From: JAOPZW01 sp963788935
Lineage (GTDB): Bacteria > Actinomycetota > Thermoleophilia > Solirubrobacterales > Solirubrobacteraceae
Direction of reading: 5' to 3'
Assembly: GCA_963788935.1 (NCBI GenBank)
Contig: CAWBIM010000006.1
Span: forward strand, 62,001 to 126,000
Length of the DNA: 64,000 bases
The translations under genes were made by a program, and so were the position numbers. This document shows, one piece after another, positions 44,146 through 53,672 of the stretch. Positions within the stretch are counted from its first letter, which is position 1; the number at the start of each line of letters is the position of its first letter. Below the pieces are notes generated by a model that ran no database searches, was not told where the DNA came from, and was given only the letters and a program-made list of their open reading frames with translations.

Positions 44146-45171
44146 ATGGACTACCGCACTCTCGGGCGCACCGGCGTCGCCGTCAGCCCTCTCTGCCTCG
44201 GCGCCATGATGTTCGGCGACTGGGGCAACAAGGATCACGACGACTCCGTCCGGATCATCCACGCCGCGCTCGACGCCGGCATCAACTTCATCGACACCGC
44301 CGACGTGTACGCCCGCGGCGAGTCCGAGACCATCGTCGGCAAGGCGCTCGCCGGCGGCCGGCGCGACGACGTCGTGCTCGCGACGAAGGTCCACGGGAGC
44401 ATGGGCGACGACCCCAACCAGTTCGGCAATTCGCGCCGCTGGATCATCCGCGAGGTCGAGGCCTCGCTGAAGCGGCTGAACACCGACTGGATCGACCTCT
44501 ACCAGATCCACCGTCCCGAGCCGGTGACGACGGACATCGACGAGACGCTCGGCGCGCTCACCGACCTCGTCCATCAGGGCAAGGTCCGCTACATCGGCTC
44601 CTCGACGTTCCCCGCGTCGCAGATCGTCGAGGCGCAGTGGGTGGCCAAGGAGCGCAACCGCGAGCGCTTCGTCACCGAGCAGCCGCCGTACTCGATGCTC
44701 GTGCGCGGGGTCGAGAACGACGTGCTGCCGACGTGCCGGCGCCACGGCATGGGCGTCATCCCGTGGAGCCCGCTCGCGGGCGGCTGGCTCTCAGGCGCCT
44801 GGCGCAAGGGCCAGGACGCGCCCGACTCCACGCGCGCCGACCGCATCCCCGCCCGCTACGACCTCTCGATCCCCGAGAACCAGCGCAAGCTCGACGTCGT
44901 CGAGGAGCTCGCGCAACTCGCCGAGCAGGCCGGACTGACGCTCATCCAGCTCGCGATCGCCTTCGTCATCAACCACCCGGCCGTGACGGCGGCGATCATC
45001 GGCCCGCGCACGATGGAGCACCTCGAGTCCCAGCTCGCGGCGGCCGACGTGACGATCGACCCCGCGGTCCTCGACCGCATCGACGAGATCGTCCCGCCCG
45101 GGTCGAACGTCAACGTCGCGGACGGGGGCTGGGCGAACCCGGACCTCGAGCCGCCGGCGCGCCGGCGCTGA
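44146..45171 (+). CDS. Aldo/keto reductase
   Basis: A 341-residue AKR of the YajO/voltage-gated-channel-beta-like branch. DTADVYARGESE carries catalytic Asp and Tyr, VLATKVHG the Lys and DLYQIHRPE the His, so the tetrad is complete. GPRTMEHLESQLAAADVTID is the NADPH-binding end. It reduces aldehydes or ketones, substrate unknown. A 175-base leader without clear structure separates it from nadK. Confidence 0.9.
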   Translation: MDYRTLGRTGVAVSPLCLGAMMFGDWGNKDHDDSVRIIHAALDAGINFIDTADVYARGESETIVGKALAGGRRDDVVLATKVHGSMGDDPNQFGNSRRWIIREVEASLKRLNTDWIDLYQIHRPEPVTTDIDETLGALTDLVHQGKVRYIGSSTFPASQIVEAQWVAKERNRERFVTEQPPYSMLVRGVENDVLPTCRRHGMGVIPWSPLAGGWLSGAWRKGQDAPDSTRADRIPARYDLSIPENQRKLDVVEELAQLAEQAGLTLIQLAIAFVINHPAVTAAIIGPRTMEHLESQLAAADVTIDPAVLDRIDEIVPPGSNVNVADGGWANPDLEPPARRR

Positions 45172-45185
45172 CCCCGGCGCCGCCG

Positions 45186-45884
45186 ATGACCGACCCGTCG
45201 CGCGCAACGCGCAACGACCACCTGCGCGCGGGCGTCCGCGCCGGCATGCCGTTCGCGATCGCCGGCTCGCTGCTGGCGCTGTCCTTCGGCGTCGTCGCCC
45301 AGGGGGCGGGACTGTCGGCGGGCGCGGCGATCGCGATGTCGGCGATCGTGTTCGCCGGCTCGGCGCAGTTCACCGCGATCGCGATCCTCGCCCAGGGCGG
45401 GACGGTCGGCGCGGCGGTGCTCGCGGCGGCGCTCGTGAACTCGCGCTTCCTGCCGATGGGCGTCGCGCTCGGGCCGTCGCTGCCGGGCGGGCCGGTGCGG
45501 CGGGCCGTGCAGGGGCAGGCGATCGTCGACGCCTCGTGGGCGATCGCCGGCCGCGGCGACGGCACGTTCGACCGCTGGCTGCTGTTCGGCTCGAGCGCGG
45601 TGCAGTACCTCGGCTGGGTCGGCGGGACGATCGTCGGCGCGCTCTTCGGCAACGTGCTCGGCGACCCGGACAAGATCGGGCTCGACGCGATCTACCCGGC
45701 GTTCTTCCTCGCCCTGCTCATCGAGGAGCTCGACGACCGCCGGTCGCGGTTCGTGGCGCTGCTCGGCGGGCTGATCGCGTTCGCCCTCGTCCCGGTCGCG
45801 CCCGCCGGGGTGCCGGTGCTGGCGGCGAGCGCCGCGGCACTCGTCGGGCTGCACACGTCGGCGCGGGCGGCGCAGGCGCGATGA
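45186..45884 (+). CDS. azlC: Branched-chain amino-acid exporter subunit AzlC
   Basis: A 232-residue membrane protein. LSFGVVAQGAGLSAGAAIAMSAIVFAGSAQFTAIAILAQGG and NSRFLPMGVALGPSLPG, DASWAI and LGLDAIYPAFFLALLI-type blocks are those of AzlC. With AzlD it forms an exporter for branched-chain amino acids or analogues. The gene starts 14 bases after the AKR stop and overlaps azlD as ATGA. Confidence 0.9.
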   Translation: MTDPSRATRNDHLRAGVRAGMPFAIAGSLLALSFGVVAQGAGLSAGAAIAMSAIVFAGSAQFTAIAILAQGGTVGAAVLAAALVNSRFLPMGVALGPSLPGGPVRRAVQGQAIVDASWAIAGRGDGTFDRWLLFGSSAVQYLGWVGGTIVGALFGNVLGDPDKIGLDAIYPAFFLALLIEELDDRRSRFVALLGGLIAFALVPVAPAGVPVLAASAAALVGLHTSARAAQAR

Positions 45885-46186
45885 GCACCACGGTCGCGGT
45901 GATCGCCGGCTGCGCGCTCACGACCTACGTCATCAAGGGCATCGGACCGCTCGCGCTCGGCGGGCGCGATCTGCCGGTGTGGTTCACGAGCGTCGTGATC
46001 CTGCTCGCGCCCGCGCTGTTCGCCGCGCTCGTCGTGACCCAGGCCCTCGCCGACGGGGAGCGGATCGCGCTCGGGGCGGACACCGTCGGCGTCGCGGCGG
46101 GCGGGCTGGTCGCGTGGCGCTTCGGCTCGGTGATCGGGTGCGTCGTCGTGGCCGCCGGCGTGACTGCCGGCCTGCGCGCGCTCTGA
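45881..46186 (+). CDS. azlD: Branched-chain amino-acid exporter subunit AzlD
   Basis: A 101-residue, four-helix membrane protein. TTYVIKGIGPLALGGRDLP is the AzlD opening, followed by a PALFAALVVTQ helix and GGLVAWRFGSVIGCVVVAAG. It is the small partner of AzlC. Its stop codon touches the stop codon of the convergent GGDEF-EAL gene with no spacer. Confidence 0.88.
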   Translation: MSTTVAVIAGCALTTYVIKGIGPLALGGRDLPVWFTSVVILLAPALFAALVVTQALADGERIALGADTVGVAAGGLVAWRFGSVIGCVVVAAGVTAGLRAL

Positions 46187-48544
46187 TCAGGCGAGCGCGG
46201 TCGCGGCGACGTCCGCGAGCGCCTGCTCGAGGCCGCCGGCGAGCGCCCACGCCTCGAGCTCGGCGGGCGGCAGCGGACGGCTGACGAGGAAGCCCTGCGC
46301 GTGGTCGCAGCCGAGCGCGTGCAAGCGGTGCCAGTGGCCCGCGGTCTCGACGCCCTCGGCCACGACCGGCAGGCTCATCCGCCCGGCGAGCGTGACCGCG
46401 GCCTCGACGATCGCCGCGTCGCGGTCGTCCTCGTCCATGTGCAGGACGAAGCCCTTGTCGATCTTCAGCTCGTCGACCGGCAGGTGCTTGAGGCGCGCGA
46501 GCGAGGAGTGGCCCGTGCCGAAGTCGTCGACCGACAGGCGCACGCCGAGCTCGCGCAGGCGGGCGAGCACGCCGGCGGTGCGCTCCGTGTCGGCCATGAC
46601 GGCGTTCTCGGTGACCTCGACGCACAGGCGGTCCGGCGCGATGCCGGCGGTGCGCAGGAGCCGCTCGACCGTCGCCGGGAAGTCGGCGTCGACGAGGTTC
46701 GCCGCGGCGACGTTGACCGCGATCGGCACGTCGAGCGGCCCGCCCGCCCAGGCCGCGGCCTGGGCCAGCGCGTCGGCGATGACGCGCTCGGTGAGCGGAC
46801 GCATGAGGCTCGTCTGCTCGACGCTCGGGATGAACGCCGGCGGGAACAGGCGGCCGTGGACGGGGTGCTGCCAGCGCACGAGCGCCTCGAGGCCGCTGAG
46901 CCGGCCGGTCGCCACCTCGACCTGGGGCTGGAAGTGCAGCTCGAGCTCGCCGCGCGGGATGCCGGCGCGCAGCTCGCCGAGCAGGACGAGGCGGTCGCGG
47001 CTGTGGTCGTCGCGCTCCTCGCGGTAGGCCGCGACGCCCACGCGGTCGCGCTTGGCCTGGTACATCGCGACGTCGGCGCGCTTGAGCAGCTCGACCGCCG
47101 TGGCGGCGTGCCCGGGGAAGAGCGCGAGGCCGACGCTCGCGTCGACCTGGACCGGGATGCCGTCGAGGACGAACGGCTCCTCGAGGCAGCCGCGCAGGCG
47201 CCCGGCGATGGCCTCGGCCGCGGCGACGTCGCCCGTCGCGCCGAGGACGACGGCGAACTCGTCGCCGCCGAGGCGCGCGAGCAGGTCCTCGCGGCGGGTG
47301 TAGGCCTCCAGGCGCGCGCCGAGCTGCTGCAGGAGCAGGTCGCCGACGTGGTGGCCGAGGGTGTCGTTGAGCTCCTTGAAGCCGTCGAGGTCCACGAGCA
47401 GCAGGCCGGTCGCGCGCCCGATCGCGATGTCGGCGTCGAGCCGGCGGGCCAGGGCGCGGCGGTTCGGCAGCCCGGTGAGGTCGTCGGTCAGGGCCTGGCG
47501 GCGGGTCTCGCCGAGCTGGCGGACCTCGCGGAAGGTCATCGTCGTGCGCGCGACCGAGAGCACGATGGCCGCGGTGGCGAGCGCCACGGCGATCTCGTGC
47601 TCCTGGCCGAGGGCCGACGTCGCGAGCACGCCGACGGCGACGAGCGTCGAGACCGTCGGGATCGCGAGCGCCCGCCATTCGCCGACGCGGGCGTGGCGGT
47701 CGGGCAGCGGCTGCCACGCGGCGAGCGCGATGACGAGGAACGCGACCGGCCAGACGGCGTCGAGCCAGGTGCCCTGGACGTAGGTGTCGTTGGCGGCCTG
47801 GACGAGGTAGATCGCGTCCGCGACGCAGTTGCCGAGCAGCCCGAGGCCGAGGAGCATCCAGGCGCGGCCGGGACGCCAGCCGGTCATGCCGAACACGCAC
47901 ACGACCGTCGTGATCAGCAGCAGGTCGCCGATCGGGTAGGCGAGGTTGACCGCGACGACGAGCGGCTCGCCGCCGGCGTGGGAGATCAGGACGTCGTAGG
48001 CGATCGCGGCGCTGAAGGCGGCGGCGGCCAGGCCCGCGACGAGGCCGTCGAGCCACGTGCTGCGGTGGAAGTGGCGCGCGCGGCCGCGGACGAGGGACAC
48101 CAGCGCGATCCAGCTCAGCGGGTAGAAGCCGAGCCACAGCGCGTCGGCGAACGAGACGTACGGGACGTCGCCGTCGGAGTAGACGATGCCGAAGCCGACG
48201 TAGCCCACCGTGTAGGAGGCGAGCGCGGCGGCGAGCGCCGACCACGCCCGGCGCTCGGCCGGCACGAGGATCGCCCGGGCGGCGCACAGGGCGGCGGTCC
48301 CGGCGTAGGCGGCGCTGCGCACCCAGGTCTCCCAGAACGGGATCGTGCCCGGACGGCCGGGCATCCCGGGCAGGATCGAGATCGCGTAGACGGCGACGAT
48401 CGCGACGGTCGCGGCGAGCACGGCGTGGACCCAGCGCGGGGCGTCGCGCAGGGTCAGCGAGCGGGGTTCGAGGTCGGGGGGAGAAAGGGACATCCACGCA
48501 CGGTCATCGCCGGGAGGTGGGTTTCCTTGAGCGGTGAGGGCCAT
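46187..48544 (-). CDS. Membrane GGDEF-EAL c-di-GMP protein
   Basis: A 785-residue protein with about eight to nine N-terminal membrane helices (40-345), a GGDEF domain (365-525) and an EAL domain (535-775). The cyclase site RLGGDEFAVVLG is intact and DDLTGLPNRRAL precedes it. The EAL site is complete: GLEALVRWQHP, VNVAAANL, EVTENAVM, VDDFGTGHSSLARL, LKIDKGFV and VAEGVET. Either activity is possible. A later ATG at 48493 may be the true start. A perfect 12-bp inverted repeat lies just upstream. Confidence 0.88.
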   Translation of the reverse strand: MALTAQGNPPPGDDRAWMSLSPPDLEPRSLTLRDAPRWVHAVLAATVAIVAVYAISILPGMPGRPGTIPFWETWVRSAAYAGTAALCAARAILVPAERRAWSALAAALASYTVGYVGFGIVYSDGDVPYVSFADALWLGFYPLSWIALVSLVRGRARHFHRSTWLDGLVAGLAAAAFSAAIAYDVLISHAGGEPLVVAVNLAYPIGDLLLITTVVCVFGMTGWRPGRAWMLLGLGLLGNCVADAIYLVQAANDTYVQGTWLDAVWPVAFLVIALAAWQPLPDRHARVGEWRALAIPTVSTLVAVGVLATSALGQEHEIAVALATAAIVLSVARTTMTFREVRQLGETRRQALTDDLTGLPNRRALARRLDADIAIGRATGLLLVDLDGFKELNDTLGHHVGDLLLQQLGARLEAYTRREDLLARLGGDEFAVVLGATGDVAAAEAIAGRLRGCLEEPFVLDGIPVQVDASVGLALFPGHAATAVELLKRADVAMYQAKRDRVGVAAYREERDDHSRDRLVLLGELRAGIPRGELELHFQPQVEVATGRLSGLEALVRWQHPVHGRLFPPAFIPSVEQTSLMRPLTERVIADALAQAAAWAGGPLDVPIAVNVAAANLVDADFPATVERLLRTAGIAPDRLCVEVTENAVMADTERTAGVLARLRELGVRLSVDDFGTGHSSLARLKHLPVDELKIDKGFVLHMDEDDRDAAIVEAAVTLAGRMSLPVVAEGVETAGHWHRLHALGCDHAQGFLVSRPLPPAELEAWALAGGLEQALADVAATALA

Positions 48545-48555
48545 TGCGCGGCCGG

Positions 48556-48586
48556 GTGCCTAGGCGCGGGCGAGGCGCCTAGGCAC
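48556..48586. promoter_or_regulatory. Perfect 12-bp inverted repeat, probable operator
   Basis: GTGCCTAGGCGC and GCGCCTAGGCAC are separated by 7 bases. Each arm contains the palindrome GCCTAGGC. It lies in the 73-base spacer between the divergent GGDEF-EAL and MFS genes. Confidence 0.65.
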
Positions 48587-48617
48587 GGGCCGTCCCGGCT
48601 ACTAGGCTCGCGCCGCC

Positions 48618-49881
48618 GTGGCCGCGCCTCGTACCGCTCCCGCTGCGCTGCCCGTGCGGCGCAACACGATCCTTCTCGCCTCGGCGCTCGCGGCGAACTC
48701 GGCGATGCTGCAGCTCTCCGCGGCCGTCGCATCGCTGACGCTCGTGCTCGTCCTCGACGTGAACGGGCTGCTCGGGCTCGGCCCGGCGATCGTGCTCGCC
48801 GCGGGCGCGCTCGCGGCGCTGCCCGCCGGGCGCGCGATGGACCGCATCGGCCGCGTCCCCGTCCTCGCGGGCGGGTTCTGCGCCGGGACGATCGGCTGCG
48901 CGCTGGCGGCGGTCGGGAGCGTCCGCGGGTCGGCGCCCATCGTGCTCGCGGGCCTCGTGGCCGTCGGCGCGTCGAGCGGCACGGCGCTGCTCGCGCGGAC
49001 CGCGGCCGGCGACATGTACCCGCCGGAGCGGCGCGCCCACGGGATCGCGCTCGTCCTCTTCGGTGCGGTGTTCGGGGCGATCCTCGGGCCGCTCGTGTTC
49101 AGCCCGCTGCTCGCGGGCCGCGCCTTCGACGGCGACGCGCTCGCGCCGCTCTGGCTCGCGGCCGGCGGGTTCATGCTCGTCGGGCTCGCGCTCGTGCTGG
49201 CGGTGCGGCCCGACCCGCGCGACATCGCCGCCGCGCTCGCCCGCGGCGGGGCCGCCGACGACGGCGAGCGGCGCGCCGGACCCGCCGGCCGCGCCGCTGC
49301 GCGACCTCCTCGCCCGGCCGGGCGTGATCCCGGCGCTCATCGCGGCGCAGGCGAGCTTCGCGGTCATGGTCGGGGTGATGACGCTCACCGGCGCCGTCGT
49401 GGTCGACCACTTCCACCACGCGGCGCACCACGTGTTCCCGATCATCGGGGCGCACGTCATCGGCATGTACGCGCTCGTGATCGTCGTCGGCGACCTGATC
49501 GACCGCATCGGCCGCACGCGGTCGCTCGCCGGCGGGCTGCTGCTCATGGCGGTGTCCGTGGCGAGCCTGCTGTGGATCGAGAGCGTGCCCGCGACCGCCG
49601 CGGCGCTGTTCGGGCTCGGCCTCGGCTGGAACCTCTCGTTCGTCGCCGCGACGGCCGAGCTCGCCGACCGCACCGAGCCGTGGGAGCGCGGCAAGCTGCT
49701 GGGCTTCAACGACCTGCTCTCCGGGCTGACGGGCGCGGCGCTCGCGCTCGCGGGCGGCGTGGCGCTCACCGCGCTCGGGGTCGCGGCCCTGGCGATCGGC
49801 GGCGCCGTGCTCGTCGTCGGCCCCGCCGTGTGGATCCTGCGCGGAGGCCGCGGCCCCGCCGCTGTCGCATCCCGGACATAG
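48618..49881 (+). CDS. MFS transporter, frameshifted mid-gene
   Basis: An MFS protein of about 420 residues with 12 helices. AANSAMLQLSAAVASLTLVLVLDVNGLLG, AMDRIGRVPVLAGGF and PPERRAHGIALVLFGAVFGAILGPLV are in the first frame. LRDLLARPGVIPALIAAQASFAVMVGVMTLTG, DLIDRIGRTRSLAGGLLLM and FGLGLGWNLSFVAATAELAD are in the second. The break is around 49270-49283 in the central loop; one extra base. The two DRIGR loops show both halves are MFS. The substrate is unknown. GTG 48618 start. Confidence 0.78.
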
Positions 49882-49919
49882 CCGCGTGACCCGCCGGTGC
49901 GTGGCGCGTTGCCGGTGGC

Positions 49920-50751
49920 ATGTCCCGCTCTCGCATCCTCTCTCTCCTGACCGCCGGCGCGGCGCTCACGGCCGTCGCCGGTCCATTCGCCTCCGGCGCC
50001 GCCGCCCAGAGCGTCCCGCCGCCGCTGCGCCCGCACAGCCACGTCGTGACCTACGACCGCGGGCTCGCCCGCGTCACGACGCTCACGATGGCCGTCACGC
50101 GCGCCGACCGCCGCCTGCACGCCCGGGTCGAGCTCGCGGTGCACAACGACTCGACGCGCACGCTGCACCGGGTGCTGCGCGATCGGTCGCTGCACCGGCG
50201 GCGCGCCCGCCGCGCCGGTGTGCCCGGCGAGCGCGTCGGTGCCGGTCACGATCGCGCCGGGCGCGACCGCTCACGTGGTCCGCCGGGTCACGCTGCGCCA
50301 GCCCCCCGCGCGCCCGGACGCGGTCCAGGCCGCGCTGGTCGACCCCGCGACCCGCCAGCCCTACGGCTACCACTCCGACGGGCTCCTGCTGCTCAAGGGC
50401 GGCGCGTGGCGCGGGACCGGGGCCGGGCGCACGTACGGCGTCCAGATCCCGGCGGGCAGCAGCGTGCGCCGCGTGAACTTCGACGTCCCGCTCGTCGCCA
50501 CCGACCATGCGTACATCGACGTGAAGTGGACCGGCCCGCTCGGCCCGGCCGCCGTGCCGACCGCGATCTCGCGCTGCGCCGGCGCGACGTGCACGCCGCG
50601 GGCGCTCGCCCCCGACCGCTCGCGCAGCGGCCCGCAGGAGTTCGGCAACCGCTTCGACTTCGCCCGCGGCGGCGCCGACGCGCTCGGCCTGACGATCGGC
50701 GCGCCGGGTCAGCCGGCGCTGCTCACCGCCACGCTGCCCTGGCCGCGCTGA
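49920..50751 (+). CDS. Secreted protein of unknown function, frameshifted
   Basis: About 275 residues. An N-terminal signal peptide (SRSRILSLLTAGAALTAVAG, probable cleavage after GAAA) precedes HSHVVTYDRGLARVTTLTMAVTRADRRLHARVELAVHNDSTRTLHRVLR. The remaining part, GRCTGGAPAAPVCPASASVPVTIAPGATAHVVRRVTL and onward, is in another frame; the break is near 50178-50184. The second half has an Ig-like strand pattern and Cys pairs. I do not recognise a family. It is exported and probably extracellular. Confidence 0.6.
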
Positions 50752-50799
50752 GCGCGGGTTGCGCCGGCCGCGGGCGGACGGGCGGTGGCGCGTGGCGCG

Positions 50800-50998
50800 T
50801 GGCGCGATGCGCGGTCGCTCGGGGCGGGCCGTGAGGCTGGCGAACCGCTGCGGCGAGGGGGAAGGGGTACCGGCGTCGATGGCGCCCGGCGCGATCGCCC
50901 GACGAGTTCTCCCCGGCTAGCGGGGATTTCTCGTCGCGCGGCGGGTCGCGCAGCAGCGTGGGGCGACAACCGGACGCGTGGCGACTGGAACTCGCCCC
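50800..50998 (-). repeat. Dispersed intergenic repeat, copy C
   Basis: Read on the minus strand it begins GGGGCGAGTTCC, has TCGCCCCACGC, CGACGCCGG, then CTTCCCCCTCGCCGCAGC and GCGCAT, in the same order as copies A and B near 11.4 and 11.6 kb. The middle carries a different insert (hairpin entry). Confidence 0.6.
50901..50935. repeat. Stem-loop inside repeat copy C
   Basis: GACGAG...CTCGTC outer pairs and TCCCCG...CGGGGA inner pairs, with a 3-by-3 internal loop and a 5-base loop GCTAG. It replaces the GATCCGCGTCGGCGC segment of copies A and B. Confidence 0.5.
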
Positions 50999-51158
50999 GC
51001 CTCGGCAGCGCCGGCGGCGCGTCGGATCTCCCGCGGGCGTCCGTCCCGATCCCCTCCTCGCCGAGCCGGCCGCCCGCATCGCGCGCCGACGACACGGTCG
51101 CGCGGGGCGCCACGCGCGCCCGCCGCCCCCGCGACCCGTGCCGTAGCCTCCGCCGCCC

Positions 51159-52088
51159 ATGCGGCGGCGGATCGCGACGATGGCGGCGGTGGTGCTCGCG
51201 GCGGCGGGCGCGACCGCCGCCGCGCTCGCCGGCCCCGGGGCCGCGGGCGGCGCCGCGCCCGGGCCGCGCATCGCGGGCTGCCCCGTCCTCCCGCGCTCGA
51301 ACGCGTGGAACCGCGACATCTCGAAGGCCCCGGTCGACCCGCGCTCGGCCGCCTACATCGCCGCGATCGGCCCGGGCAACCTGCACCCGGACTTCGCCGC
51401 GCGCCGCTACGGCATCCCGATCACCGTCGCGGCGACCACGCAGGCCCGGGTCCCGGTGCGCTTCACCGGCTACCCGGACGAGAGCGACCCGGGCCCGTAC
51501 CCGATCCCGCCGACGGCGCGGGTCGAGGGCGGCTCGGACCGCCACGTCGTCGTCGTCCAGCGCGGCCGCTGCCGCCTGTACGAGCTGTTCGGCGCCCGGC
51601 GCGCCGGCGCCGGCTGGACGGCGTCCAACGGCGCGGTCTTCGACCTGCGCTCGAACCGCCGCCGGCCCGCGGGCTGGACGTCGGCCGACGCCGCCGGCCT
51701 GCCGATCATGCCCGGCCTGGCCCGTGCCAGCGAGGCGTCGGCGGGCGCGATCCGCCACGCGCTGCGGTTCACCGTCCGCGCGACGCAGAAGGCCTACGTC
51801 GCACCCGCCCGGCACTTCGCCTCCGCCGACACGAACCCGGCGCTGCCGCCGATGGGGCTGCGGCTGCGCCTGAAGGCGGGCTTCGACCTGCGGCCCTATC
51901 ACGGCCAGGCGCGCGTGATCCTCCGGGCGCTCAGGACCTACGGGATGATCGTGGCCGACAACGGCTCGAGCTGGTTCATCTCCGGCGCGCCCGACCCGGG
52001 CTGGCACGACGCCCAGCTCGAGGAGCTCAAGCGCGTGCCCGGGACCGCGTTCGAGGTCGTGCGCGCGGGCCCGCTGACCCGCGGGTGA
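51159..52088 (+). CDS. Secreted protein, conserved actinobacterial family of unknown function
   Basis: A 309-residue protein with an N-terminal signal (RRRIATMAAVVLAAAGATAA). Conserved blocks: NAWNRDISKAPVDPRSAAYIAAIG, YPDESDPGPYPIPPTARVEGGSDRH, LYELFGARRAGAGWTASNGA, FDLRSNRRRPAGWTSADAAG and TYGMIVADNGSSWFISGAPDPGW. I recall this arrangement in many bacterial secreted proteins without an assigned activity; the conserved Asp/Glu/His/Trp positions suggest an enzyme or sugar-binding barrel. No transporter or regulator adjoins it. Confidence 0.75.
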   Translation: MRRRIATMAAVVLAAAGATAAALAGPGAAGGAAPGPRIAGCPVLPRSNAWNRDISKAPVDPRSAAYIAAIGPGNLHPDFAARRYGIPITVAATTQARVPVRFTGYPDESDPGPYPIPPTARVEGGSDRHVVVVQRGRCRLYELFGARRAGAGWTASNGAVFDLRSNRRRPAGWTSADAAGLPIMPGLARASEASAGAIRHALRFTVRATQKAYVAPARHFASADTNPALPPMGLRLRLKAGFDLRPYHGQARVILRALRTYGMIVADNGSSWFISGAPDPGWHDAQLEELKRVPGTAFEVVRAGPLTRG

Positions 52089-52184
52089 CCGTCGGCCGAC
52101 ACGCCGGTTTGCGATCCGGCGGGCGGACGGCCGAGAATGTCAGCCGCAGGACAACCGGCGCATTCCTCGTGGGGAGGTACAGGC

Positions 52185-53672
52185 ATGGCGACCACCACCG
52201 CCGCCAACGACCGCGTCATGGCGTCCGAGCGCATCGCGCCCGGGATGCTGCCGCGGGTTCTCGGGTCCTTCGACATGGTCGTGATCTTCGTCGCGGTCGT
52301 GCTCTTCATCGTGCAGGCGTCGGCCGTGCAACCGGCCGGCCCGGCCGCGTTCTCGTACTGGATCCTGGGCTTCCTGCTGTTCCTGATCCCGGGCGCGCTG
52401 ATCACCGCGCAGCTCGGGCTCATGTTCCCGCAGGAGGGCTCGCTCTACGTCTGGACGCAGAAGGCCCTCGGCCCGTTCTGGGGCTTCTTCGCCGGCTTCT
52501 GCGCGTGGTGGCCGGGCGTGCTCGTGATGGTGGCGACGGGCGACGCGGTCGTCACGCTGCTGCAGTTCATCTTCGACGGCGGCCTGCCCAAGGCGTGGGA
52601 GCAGGGCCTCGTCATCCTCGCCGTCCTGTGGTTCTCGGCCGGCATGGCGACGTTGCGGCTGCGCATGACGCAGAACTACGTCAACTGGGCCGTCGTGGCC
52701 TACGGCGGCGCGGCGTTCGTCATCGGCCTCGCCGGGATCCTGTGGCTGCTCGGCGCGGGCCACGCGGCGACGCCGGGCATGGGCGAGCTCTCCTCCTACA
52801 AGCCCTTCCAGGGCACGTCGTGGACGATCTTCGGCCTCGTGATCCTGTCGCTGCTCGGGATCGAGGTGCCGCTGAACATGGGCGTCGAGATCGTCCACCA
52901 GCGCTCGATCAAGAAGTACCTCTTCTGGGGCTCGATCGTCGTCATGGGCGCCTACCTGTGGGTGACCCTCGGGACGATGCTCGCCCTCGACGCGACGAAG
53001 AGCGAGGCGGCGACGACCGACGTGCTGCGCGCGGTCCAGGTCGGCTTCTACGACTCGCACGCGCTGGCGGTGATCGTGGCGCTCGTGATGGTGTGGTTCT
53101 TCGTCTCGAACACCGTCGTCTACAACTACTCGTTCAGCCGCCTGCTGTTCGTGTCCGGGCTCGAGAAGCGGATGCCCGCGGCGCTCGGGCGGGTCAACGA
53201 GCGCAAGGTCCCGGTCGCGGCCGTGCTGACCCAGACCGTGCTGTCGTCGATCTTCGTCGTCGCGGTCTTCAACCCGTTCGTCGGCGGCGACAACACGCAG
53301 AAGACGTACTGGCTGTTCCAGGCCGCCGTGACCGTGATCTGGTGCGCGTCGATGGTGCTGCTGTTCTTCGACATCTTCCTCGTCAAGCGCGCCTTCCCGG
53401 CGCTGTTCGACGAGGTCCGCTCGTCGCACCCGGCGCTGCTCTACGGCAGCGGCGTCGTCGGGGCGGCGGCGTCGCTCTTCGGCGCGTACGTCACGTTCCG
53501 CAGCCCGTGGACGCCGCTGTTCACGACGTCCGACTGGCGGCTGTGGCTCGGCGTGCTCGTCGGGGTCTCGATCCTCGCCGCGATCGCCATCTACGCCATC
53601 AGCCAGTTCACCCACCGCGAGGAGCTGCCCGAGCCGACCGCCCCGTCGCCCACCCCGACCCCGGCGATGTGA
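52185..53672 (+). CDS. APC-family amino-acid/amine permease
   Basis: A 495-residue permease with about 12 helices of the amino-acid/polyamine/organocation superfamily. SYWILGFLLFLIPGALITAQLGLMFPQEGSLYVWTQKALGPFWGFFAGFCAWWPG is the family's helix 2-3 region; NTVVYNYSFSRLLFVSGLEKRMPAALGRVNERKVP is the helix 8 region. GGGGAGG lies nine bases before ATG 52185. Its stop overlaps the glutamine-synthetase-like gene (TGATG), so it probably imports the amine or amino acid used by that enzyme. Confidence 0.9.
   Translation: MATTTAANDRVMASERIAPGMLPRVLGSFDMVVIFVAVVLFIVQASAVQPAGPAAFSYWILGFLLFLIPGALITAQLGLMFPQEGSLYVWTQKALGPFWGFFAGFCAWWPGVLVMVATGDAVVTLLQFIFDGGLPKAWEQGLVILAVLWFSAGMATLRLRMTQNYVNWAVVAYGGAAFVIGLAGILWLLGAGHAATPGMGELSSYKPFQGTSWTIFGLVILSLLGIEVPLNMGVEIVHQRSIKKYLFWGSIVVMGAYLWVTLGTMLALDATKSEAATTDVLRAVQVGFYDSHALAVIVALVMVWFFVSNTVVYNYSFSRLLFVSGLEKRMPAALGRVNERKVPVAAVLTQTVLSSIFVVAVFNPFVGGDNTQKTYWLFQAAVTVIWCASMVLLFFDIFLVKRAFPALFDEVRSSHPALLYGSGVVGAAASLFGAYVTFRSPWTPLFTTSDWRLWLGVLVGVSILAAIAIYAISQFTHREELPEPTAPSPTPTPAM

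Larger units (their letters stand above)
50752..51158. other. Non-coding gap with repeat copy C
   Basis: A 407-base gap between two secreted-protein genes. It contains the third repeat copy and a stem-loop; nothing gene-like was seen. Low-complexity Arg-rich frames on both strands are translations of the repeat. Confidence 0.55.

Noticed and set aside
46301..49327. Long plus-strand open frame opposite the GGDEF-EAL gene
   Set aside because: It is the shadow of the GGDEF-EAL gene; no recognisable motif.
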